From the NCBI GenBank assembly GCA_003252455.1, contig QKED01000075.1, forward strand, positions 1-53,850: a stretch of DNA of 53,850 bases. The letters are read 5' to 3'. A program made the translations under genes and the position numbers. Within the stretch, counting starts at the first letter, position 1. Each line of letters opens with the position of its first letter. Shown here one piece after another: positions 44,462 through 52,500 of this stretch. The notes beneath the pieces are model-generated. The model did not search any database and was not told the DNA's origin. It was given only the letters and a program-made list of their open reading frames with translations. This DNA comes from Gammaproteobacteria bacterium. Lineage in GTDB: Bacteria > Pseudomonadota > Gammaproteobacteria > Thiohalomonadales > Thiohalomonadaceae.

Positions 44462-45244
44462 TTATGAGAAGAGCCCGCCGAAGGCGCGCACCAGCATGCC
44501 GCTGCTCACCTTGCGGCGCGGGTCGCTGATACGCACGGCGCGATTGGCCTGACTCGGCGCCACCTTGCTGATCTGCAGCTCGGCATACTCCCCATCCTCC
44601 TCGCGCAGCAGGGTCACCGCCTCACTCCAGAGCCGCCCGCTGTGGTCGGCGTAGATCGACAAGAGCGGTGCCGGCAGGCTGATGCGTTCGAGATTGAGGT
44701 GGCTGCTGGCGCGGTTGCGGATGATCAGCGGGGTGACCACCCGGTGCGGGCGGTGCTGTAACTGGTCGGCATGCAGCACGCCGCGGATGCGTGTGTCGTA
44801 GCACAGCTCCCCCTCGCGGGTGGAGGGGCCGAACCAGGTGTCGGAGGGGCGCAGTGCGGGGACTTCGAGGAGCCGGCGGCGGCCCGTGTCCACCGAGATC
44901 TCCACCCAGACTGGGCAGGTGACGAAGAGGGTGGTCTGTTCGTTGCTCGGCAGGAAGAAGGGCTCCTGCGGGCGAATCACCATGTTGCGGTCGGGCATGC
45001 GCGGGTGCAGGCGCACGTTGCGCGAGGTGGCCTGGACGATGTAGCGCGAGGTGGCGGCGCCGGGGGCGAAGTCGTTGTCGCTGCTGAAGCGGGTCACCGA
45101 CTCCAGGTTGGGCTCGCTGACCGGGTCACTGCGCCAGGCGATGCGCCACTCCAGTGGGCGGCGAAAGAGTTCGACACCGAGCGGCCCGACGCGCCAGCGT
45201 AGGCCGCTGTAGTTCTCCAGGGTCTGTTCTTCCCACCAACTCAT
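44462..45244 (-). CDS. DUF432-like protein of unknown function
   Basis: 260 residues, soluble-looking, with no signal peptide and no membrane segment. Sequence opens MSWWEEQTLENYSGLRWRVG and contains RMPDRNMVIRPQEPFFLPSN, VWVEISVDTGRRRLLEVPAL and PLIIRNRASSHLNLERISLP. This resembles the DUF432 family, which I recall being found beside mechanosensitive channels, but I can only call it tentatively. The start ATG has a weak ribosome site. It overlaps nothing and ends 6 bases before the MscS start. Mostly beta-strand patterns with alternating hydrophobics suggest a jelly-roll or sandwich fold. Inference: a regulator or accessory of the channel. Confidence 0.5.
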   Translation of the reverse strand: MSWWEEQTLENYSGLRWRVGPLGVELFRRPLEWRIAWRSDPVSEPNLESVTRFSSDNDFAPGAATSRYIVQATSRNVRLHPRMPDRNMVIRPQEPFFLPSNEQTTLFVTCPVWVEISVDTGRRRLLEVPALRPSDTWFGPSTREGELCYDTRIRGVLHADQLQHRPHRVVTPLIIRNRASSHLNLERISLPAPLLSIYADHSGRLWSEAVTLLREEDGEYAELQISKVAPSQANRAVRISDPRRKVSSGMLVRAFGGLFS

Positions 45245-45521
45245 CGCAACACCATCGGCTCGGTTTCATGACAGGGTACCCCAGGGGGAAGAGGTGTGCC
45301 TACCTCCCTGGACGGGGTAGCGGGTGGGTGCATGCGTCGGGAAAACGTAGAAAATTGTGTCGCAAAGATTGATAGGGTCCGGTGCCTCGACGTAGACCCG
45401 ATAAGGGGGCCACACAACGGACGGGGGTCGGCTTGCATGGAGTCAGCCACCGCCTATCCCGTGCCGTCGCCTCTGCGTCCACACGTGGCCGGGGCCTGTC
45501 GGCACACGCCACAGCGTGGCC
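45245..45521. other. Non-coding spacer with nested inverted repeats (structured-RNA candidate)
   Basis: About 277 bases between the DUF11 gene stop and the DUF432-like gene start. From 45355 a TTGTGT is matched by ACACAA at 45412; inside it GGGTC (45375) pairs with GACCC (45395). A separate hairpin GGCT...AGCC lies at 45430-45448. On the minus strand this is the leader of the DUF432-MscS-MBL unit; on the plus strand it reads into the 3' end of the opposing DUF11 gene. I considered riboswitch families and could not assign one. Confidence 0.3.
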
Positions 45522-48500
45522 TCAGCGCACTTGGCAGACGTAGTGGAGGGTAAAGCTGGCGCCGGAGTGGTGCATGGTGCCGCTCATGACGATGCGCCAG
45601 TTGGTGATGTTGCCGTCGTAGCCGCTGGGGGCGCCACCGGCGCCGGAGAGTGGCGTGTAGCCCCAACTGGCGCCGTTGTCGTCGGAGTATTCGGGGGTAC
45701 CCAGGGTGAGCCCGGAGCTACTGGCGCCATCGCTGAAGCTGAAGGGCTGGCCACTGTAGGTGTCGAGCCGAAATAGGGTGTAGGGGCTCAGTTGGTCGCT
45801 CAGGGTGACATTGACCGCGTCGCCGCTGCCGGCGTTGACCACTTGCACGGTGTAGGGGATCAGGTCGCCCGGGTCGGCGTTCGCCACCCCGGCCATCTTC
45901 AGGATGGTGAGGTTGGGAAAGGCGACCGCCACCGGGGTGATATCCACCGAGGCGCTGTCGTTGGTGCTGTTGGAGTCGGCCTGCTGGGCGCTGACGGTGG
46001 CGGTGTTGGTGATGGTACTGCCGCCGCTACCGAGGTCGGCACTCACGGTGATGTTGAGCACCGCGCTGGCCGATTTGGCCAGGGTGCCGATGCTCCAGGT
46101 GCCGGTGATGGCGTCGTAGCCGCTGTGGCCGCTGGAGGAGAAGTGCGAGACATAGGTGACCCCGGCCGGGAGCAGGTCGCTGACGCTGACGCCGGTGGCG
46201 GTGTGCGGCCCGAGGTTGTTGAGGGTCAGGGTATAGGTGGTGGTGGCCCCCTCGTCGGGGGTACTGTCGTTGACCACCTTGGAGAGCACCAGGTCGACCC
46301 GCTGTACCACCAGGCTGATGCTGGCGCTGTTGTTGGTCGAGACCGGGTCGACCCCGGATTGTGCCGTGATGGCCGCACTGTTGGTGATCGTCGTGCCCGC
46401 GGTACCGCTGTTCACCGTGGCGGTGATGGCGAGCGTGCTGCTCGCACCGCTGGCGAGGCTGGTGATGGCCCACTGCCCCGTGGCACTCACATAGGTGCCG
46501 CCGCTGTGGCTCACATAGGTGAGTCCGGCGGGGAGCAGGTCGGTGACGACGATGGCGCTGGCGGTGTTAGGGCCGTTATTGGTCAGGGTGATGGAGTAGA
46601 CCAGGGTATCCCCCTCGGTGGGGGTGGCGTTGTCCACCGTCTTGCTCAGGGCCAGGTCGGTGCCGCCCACGTAGAGGGTGGCGGAGGCGGTGTCGTTATA
46701 GGTGTTGGTGTCGGCCTGGTCGACGCTGCCGAGACCGGCGGTATTCGTGATAGTGGTGCCGTCGGTGCCGCTATTCACGTTGACCGTGATGCTGAGGGTG
46801 GTGGTGGCGCCCACCGCCAGGCTGCTGATGCTCCACTCGCCCTTGGTGCGGCTATAGCCGGTGGTCGAGCTGTTGTAGGTGACCCCGGCGGGGAGGACAT
46901 CGCTGATGATGATGCCAGTGGCGGTGTTAGGACCGTTGTTGGTGGCGGTGAGGGTGAAGACCACCGAGGCGATGGAGCCCGCCGCTGGCGTGGTGTTGCT
47001 CGCCACCTTGGTGATGGCGATATCCACCCCGTCGACCTTGACCGCGGCACTGGCGCTGTCGTTGCTGCTGTTGGGGTCGGCCTGGTCGAGGGCGTCGATA
47101 GTCACCGTGTTGTAGAAGCTGGTGGGATCGTGCGGCCCGAGCCGGTCCACCTCGGCGTTGAACACCAGGGTGGCGGAGGCCCCGGAGGCGAGGCTGGGGA
47201 TGCTCCACACCCCGGTGGCGGTGCTGAAGGTGCCGCTGGAGGGGCTCGGCGTCCCGCTCCAGAGCAACTGAGGGGGGAGCGCGTCGGTGGCCAGGATGTT
47301 GGTCGCGGTGGCCACACCGTGATTGGTGATGGTGAGGGTGAAGGTGATGATGTCACCCTCCTGTGGTGTCGGGTTGTTCACCGTCTTGGTCACGCCGAGG
47401 TCGGCGTAGCTCACCACCAGCGCGGCACTAGCGTGGTTGTTGGTGCTCACGTGGTCGAGGCGTGCCGAACTGGCGCTGGCGCTGTTGGTGAGGGTCTGGC
47501 CAGCCGTGTTGGCATTGACCGTCGCGTTCAAGGTCAGCACCGCACTCGCCCCGGTGGTCAGGGTGCCGACGCTCCACACCCCTGTGGCGCTGTTGTAGCT
47601 GCCCACGCCGCTGTGGCTGGCGTAGGTGAGGCCGGTGGGGAGCAGGTCGTCGACCACGACGGCGGCGGCGGTGTTGGGGCCGAGATTGGTCACGGTGAGG
47701 GTGTAGCTCACCGTATCGCCCTCGTCGGGCGTGGGGTCGTTGACCGACTTCTGCATCTGCAGGTCGGCGGCGCCCACATAGAGGGTCGCCGAGGCGCTGT
47801 CGTTGCTGCTCACTGGGTCCGCCTGATCCACCGCAGTGACGGCCACGCTGTTGACCAGGGTGGTGTCGGTGGCGGCGGTGACGTTGGCCACCAGGGTGAG
47901 CGTCGCCGTGCTGCCTACCGTGAGGGTGCCGATGCTCCACACGCCGCTGCCACTGGCATAGCTGCCACTGCCGACGGCGCTGACGTAGGCGAGGCCACTC
48001 GGTAGTAGGTCGGTGAGCTGCACGTTGGTGGCATCGTTGGACCCGGCGTTGTAGACGCTGAGGGTGAAGGTGACGTTGGTGCCGCTGGCGGGGGCCGGGT
48101 TGTTCACGCTCTTGCTCACCTGTAGGTCGGCGCCCTGCACGGCGATGGCGACCGTGGCGCTGTCGTCACTCGGGTCCGGGTCGGGCTGGCCGCGACTGAC
48201 GGTGGTGGCGCTGTTGGTGATAGTGGTGTTGGCCGTGCCCCCGTCCACCGTCGTGGTGAGGGTGAGACTGATGGTCGCCCCGACCGCCACCGCGCCGAAG
48301 GTCCAGTAGCCGCTCGCCGGGTTGTAACTGCCGCTACTGGCGCTGTGGCTGACGTAGGTAACACCACTCGGCAGGCTGTCTTCAATCTGCGCGCTGAGCG
48401 AGTTGCTCGGTCCTTGGTTGGTGATGGTCAGGGTGTAGGTGATGGTCTCCCCCTCGTTGGGGGTAGGGTTGTCCACCGTCTTGGCCAGGGCGAGGTCGGC

Positions 48501-49589
48501 CAGCGGCAGCGCCTCGATGGTGTCGGTGCGACTCAGATTGCTGGTGAGGGTGGCGTCCACCGCGTCGATGTAGGTGACGGTGACATACTCGATCAGCTCG
48601 ATCTCCATCAAGCCGTTGTGGCTGCTGAGGGGGCCGCCGTCGGTGAGGATGCTGCCGGTAAAGATGCCGGTATCGAGCCCGGTCTCGTAGAGGGTCAGGG
48701 TCTCGCTGTCGCCGGAGGGGGTGGTGAGGGTCACCTGCAGCGACTCGATGCTGTTGGCCTGCGCGTTCTGGTCGCCGTCGTCGACACGCACGTAGAGCGT
48801 GTCGGTGACGTAGAACTGGGTCTCGTCACCGCTGCCGGCGAGGTCGGCGACGAACCTCACCGTACCGCTGGTGGGGCGCTGGCCGTTGGGCAACACGAAG
48901 TTGCTCAGGCCCGAATAGAGGTCGGTGCCGAGTAGGTCGGCGGAGAGGGTCTGGGCGCTATTGGAGCTGCCGACGAAGTAGCGGATGAGCGAGCTGTCGC
49001 TCAGCCCGAGTTCGGTGCGAAAGACGTTGTAGGGGATGCGAAACTCGATGAAGTAGTCGGTGTTGCCATCGCCCATCAGGTCGCTGGGGGTGGCCGCTGT
49101 GACGCGGTAGTTACCGCTCACCAGATTGTCGTCCGCCAACTGCGACCAGACGATCACCTCGGCCTTGTCGGAGGGGTCACCGAGGTAGGTCTTGGTCGTG
49201 TTCTTGGCCAGGTAGAAGGCCTCGGGGCTGACGATACCATCGAGCATGATCATGTACTCGTAGTCGTCGGCATTCATGTCGGTGTCGATCAGGATGCCCC
49301 AGCCGAAGGGTTGCAGGCCGCCAGAGGCGTGGATCGGGTCGTCGTCCAGGCGTAGACGAAAGTACATCTGTGCGCCGTCGTTGTAGATGTAGGCGGCGGG
49401 GTAGGCGAGGGTGCCGACGATATCACGCGAGGTGGCGCTGTCCCCCTCCGGGTCGGTGATCGGCGCGTTGTTCTGGTAGAGCTCGATCCAGTCCGACTCC
49501 GCCGGCCAGGCGTGCCCCTGCAGCGGCCAGAGCAGGGCCGTCAGGAGCAGGGCGATCAGCGCCGTCAGAGGGGTGTGGTTGTGGCTCAC
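45522..49589 (-). CDS. Secreted DUF11-repeat envelope protein
   Basis: 1355 residues. The GTG start at VSHNHTPLTALIALLLT gives a signal peptide ending near GHAWPA and overlaps the upstream gene stop by GTGA; GGGAG lies a few bases before it. An N-terminal region of about 350 residues (YIYNDGAQMYFRLRLDDDPI, then IEFRIPYNVFRTELGL) is followed by the repeat array: seven DUF11 domains of about 120-125 residues with (A/V/T)DLxxxKxVxNxTPxEGD and DLLPxGLTYVSHSG, plus an eighth, divergent one at the C terminus that ends SFTLHYVCQVR. DUF11 repeats are Ig-like beta domains of surface and secreted proteins. Likely a surface adhesin or secreted partner of the OmpA/barrel protein encoded just upstream. 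No sorting signal or barrel is evident in it. Confidence 0.93.
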   Translation of the reverse strand: MSHNHTPLTALIALLLTALLWPLQGHAWPAESDWIELYQNNAPITDPEGDSATSRDIVGTLAYPAAYIYNDGAQMYFRLRLDDDPIHASGGLQPFGWGILIDTDMNADDYEYMIMLDGIVSPEAFYLAKNTTKTYLGDPSDKAEVIVWSQLADDNLVSGNYRVTAATPSDLMGDGNTDYFIEFRIPYNVFRTELGLSDSSLIRYFVGSSNSAQTLSADLLGTDLYSGLSNFVLPNGQRPTSGTVRFVADLAGSGDETQFYVTDTLYVRVDDGDQNAQANSIESLQVTLTTPSGDSETLTLYETGLDTGIFTGSILTDGGPLSSHNGLMEIELIEYVTVTYIDAVDATLTSNLSRTDTIEALPLADLALAKTVDNPTPNEGETITYTLTITNQGPSNSLSAQIEDSLPSGVTYVSHSASSGSYNPASGYWTFGAVAVGATISLTLTTTVDGGTANTTITNSATTVSRGQPDPDPSDDSATVAIAVQGADLQVSKSVNNPAPASGTNVTFTLSVYNAGSNDATNVQLTDLLPSGLAYVSAVGSGSYASGSGVWSIGTLTVGSTATLTLVANVTAATDTTLVNSVAVTAVDQADPVSSNDSASATLYVGAADLQMQKSVNDPTPDEGDTVSYTLTVTNLGPNTAAAVVVDDLLPTGLTYASHSGVGSYNSATGVWSVGTLTTGASAVLTLNATVNANTAGQTLTNSASASSARLDHVSTNNHASAALVVSYADLGVTKTVNNPTPQEGDIITFTLTITNHGVATATNILATDALPPQLLWSGTPSPSSGTFSTATGVWSIPSLASGASATLVFNAEVDRLGPHDPTSFYNTVTIDALDQADPNSSNDSASAAVKVDGVDIAITKVASNTTPAAGSIASVVFTLTATNNGPNTATGIIISDVLPAGVTYNSSTTGYSRTKGEWSISSLAVGATTTLSITVNVNSGTDGTTITNTAGLGSVDQADTNTYNDTASATLYVGGTDLALSKTVDNATPTEGDTLVYSITLTNNGPNTASAIVVTDLLPAGLTYVSHSGGTYVSATGQWAITSLASGASSTLAITATVNSGTAGTTITNSAAITAQSGVDPVSTNNSASISLVVQRVDLVLSKVVNDSTPDEGATTTYTLTLNNLGPHTATGVSVSDLLPAGVTYVSHFSSSGHSGYDAITGTWSIGTLAKSASAVLNITVSADLGSGGSTITNTATVSAQQADSNSTNDSASVDITPVAVAFPNLTILKMAGVANADPGDLIPYTVQVVNAGSGDAVNVTLSDQLSPYTLFRLDTYSGQPFSFSDGASSSGLTLGTPEYSDDNGASWGYTPLSGAGGAPSGYDGNITNWRIVMSGTMHHSGASFTLHYVCQVR
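45525..48500 (-). repeat. Tandem DUF11 repeat array (seven clear plus one diverged copy)
   Basis: The coding repeats have a period of about 365 bp. Repeat starts on the minus strand lie near 48498, 48132, 47768, 47405, 47028, 46656, 46294 and 45918. Most begin with a codon pair for (A/V/T)D and end with a stretch like DQADPxSSNDSASA. The copies are diverged at the DNA level, so this is an old array, not a recent expansion. Confidence 0.9.
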
Positions 49590-52500
49590 TCTCTCTCCCA
49601 CCAGGCCATGAAGTCACGGCTGGAGCGCCGGTCGAGCGACAGACGCAGCTTCAGATAGGGTCCGCGCGCGGTGTAACCGGCGGCGGTCAGATCCTCATCG
49701 CGGTACCCCCGCAGATTGTAGCCGAGGCTGAGCCAGAGGTTGCGCCCTGGGGAGAGGCCGACATCGGCCCCGACGCTGTACGCCTGCGCACCCTGGGAGA
49801 AGAGGGTGCTGCTGCGCAGGCCCATGTCCCAGCGCGCATTGAAGGCGTGGCGATACTCCAGGCCGACGAGCTGGGTGATGGCCACCACCTCACCGATGGC
49901 CAACTGATCGAGTACACGCTTGTAACCGTGCTGCAGGGCGAGCTGGTCGCGCGTGCCGTAGAGATAGTTGCTGTTGAGGTTGTTGACCAGCTTGTGACTG
50001 AGGCTCTCCTCGCCGAGGCTGGTGCGGCTTTCGTCGCGATAGAGGGTCAGGCGGTCGAGGTGGATCCAGCGGCTGGTGACCGGACGCCAGGCGAAGGAGA
50101 GGTTCAGCTCCTGGCTACTGTCACGGCCCCCGGCTGTGCTCTGCGTGGTGTAGCTCTCCAGGGTGGAGGAGAGGCCCAGACCGGGTGACTGCTGGCGATA
50201 GAAGCCGATGAAGTAGCCGCGTTTACGCTCGGCCTCGGCCACGCGCTGCTCGGCGCGCAGATTGCCCGACCAGAGCTCCTCACGGTAGGTGAGGCCGGTG
50301 GTGACGGCGGTAAAGTCGGTCGTACTGACCTGGGTCGGGTCGAGGCTCAGGTGGGTACCGTCGTTGAGGGTGTGGCTGTGGTCCAGACCCAGGTCGAGGG
50401 AGAGGTTGGGCGAGAGGGTGAAGCCCTGCGCCAGGCCGAGGGTGGCATAGGTACGCGGACCGTATTCGTTCTGCTCGCTGGCCACCGAGGAGGTGACGTG
50501 CGCCTGGGCCCAGGGTGAGGTGGTGAGACCGACACGGTTGAGGGTGTAGCGGCTGTCGTCGCTCTCGCTCAGCTCGGTCTCGGCGAACAGTACGGTGTCG
50601 ACCCCGGCGTGGTAGTCGACCCCGAGCACCAGACGCGAGGGGTAGTCGTCGTTGGCGCGCTCGCCGATCGCCTGCTCACCGCTGGCACGCAGCACGACCT
50701 TATCCTCGAACAGGCGACGTGTGGCGCGCGCCGTGACCAGGTCGGCGTTCTGCTCCTGGCCGTTACTGTAGCGGTCGCGTACCAGGGTGAGCCCGAGGCC
50801 GACCAGGTATCGGTCGGTGTCGTAGGTCACCTCGCTGCTGCCGAGGTGGCGTACGGCCTGGGTATCGAGGTTCTCCTGACGACTCGCCTCCAGGGTCAGT
50901 CGCAGCCCCTCGCGCACCGTCATCTCCAACTCGGCGCCCACCTTTTCGCTGCCCACCTCGGCACCGGAGGTCTGTCCCAGGCCGTAGTCGGGGTCGACAC
51001 GTCGGGCGTAGAGGCGCCCCTCGCGCGTACTGTCGAGGTGGCTCAACTCCGCCAGCCAGGCGTTGCCTTTGCTGTTGCCGCTGCTGTCGTCGCGCTCACT
51101 GCTGGCCAACTCGGCGCGCAGGCGGGTGTTGTCGCTCAGGCTGTAGTCGAGGTCGAGGCCACCCATGCGCCCCTCGCCGCCGTCGGCCTCCTCGCTCACC
51201 AGGGTGGCACCGAGCAGCAGCTTGTCGTCGGCCAGTTTGAGCACACCGCGCCCCCCCAGGGTGAGGGCGCGCTCGCCGCTGGCCACGCGCTCGTACTCGA
51301 CCACGATCCAGACGGGGTTGAGGGCGTCGTCGCGGCTGTAGATGGGCTCCTTGAAGTAGAGGGTGCCGTCGATCGGGTCGATCACATAGTCGACGTTGCG
51401 TGTCAGGCTACGACGGCTCTCGACCACCTCACTGTGCAGGCGGTTGCGCGTCTCGATGGTCACCTTCTCGGAGTTGAGGCGGATCCCCTGACGCGAGAGG
51501 TGGTAGAGCCCGGAGGTGCCGTCGCCACGGATCTCGTCACGGACGAAGGCCTGGTTGGTGTCGCTGGCGAAGGCGCTCAGGCTCGACGTGTCTCCTTCGT
51601 ACTGCAGGCGTAGGCCGGTGAGTGAACGACTATAACGGCTCAGCTCGGTGACCGTGAGCCCGCTGTCGAAGTCGCCGAAGAGCAGGTTGAACTGGTCCGC
51701 CTCCAGGCGCAGGTAGAGGCGCTCACTGCTCGGTGCGTCGTAGTGCTGCTCGCTGGTGTCGCCGTAGAGGGTGTAGTAGCGGTCGGGGTCGATGGACTGG
51801 AACAGCGCCTGCTCTTCGCTATCCGGGTCGCGCTCGCTGTCGTAGGCGAGGGTCAGCAACCAGTCACCGCGCACGCGCCCCTTGGCGTAGAAGGCGAGGC
51901 GCCCGTCGCGATAGATCCCCTCCTGTTCACCGACGGCGTCCAGCGCCTGCAGGTTGCCGCTCAGGGTGCGATGGGCGACGCTCCCCTCCGCGATGCCGAC
52001 CATCAGCCACTCTTCACGTAGCGCCGGTTTGACATAGGTGCGCAGGGTGTACTCCTTCTCACCCACCGCCACCTTCACTGCGTAGAGGCCGCTGGCGTTG
52101 ACCGGCATGAAGCGCATCTGACCATCGGCATCCACCTGCACCTTGTCTTCGGCACGCTGCAGGGTCGGGTCGAGTTGTACCTGCTCGGGGGGGATGTAGG
52201 GGCGCAGGTCGCCCCCGCGCAGCTCCAGTGCGGCACCGGCGGCAATCACGCCCCCGGCGGCGTCGAGCAGCTCCACGCGCAGGTGCACCGGCGTGGTGCC
52301 GTCGGCGATGTTGCCACTGGCGTCGGCCAGGCGCAGGGCGCTGATCTGGCCGGTGCGCGTGTAGTGGATCTCCTCCTTGAAGCGCACCACGTTGAAGTTG
52401 TCGCTACCGGTGAGGCGCAGCAGGTGCTCGCCCGGTAGGCCGAAGTCGACGCCGATATAGCTGACGATGTTCAGCCCACTGGCGTCGTCGAACATGCGAA

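Noticed and set aside
45361-45450. Cyclic-di-GMP (GEMM) riboswitch suggested by GCAAAG followed by GGGTC
   Set aside because: The upstream conserved half and the expected stem arrangement are missing; the visible pairing is different.
45792-48005. Long plus-strand open frame opposite the DUF11 repeats
   Set aside because: It is a Gly/Val/Asp-rich shadow of the repetitive GC-rich coding strand, with no ribosome site and no family-like segment.
45525-48500. CRISPR-like periodicity of about 365 bp
   Set aside because: The period comes from protein-coding DUF11 repeats, with no short direct repeats and no spacers.
50609-51613. Plus-strand open frame opposite the OmpA/barrel gene
   Set aside because: Composition and position match a codon shadow of the minus-strand gene, whose domains are recognisable.
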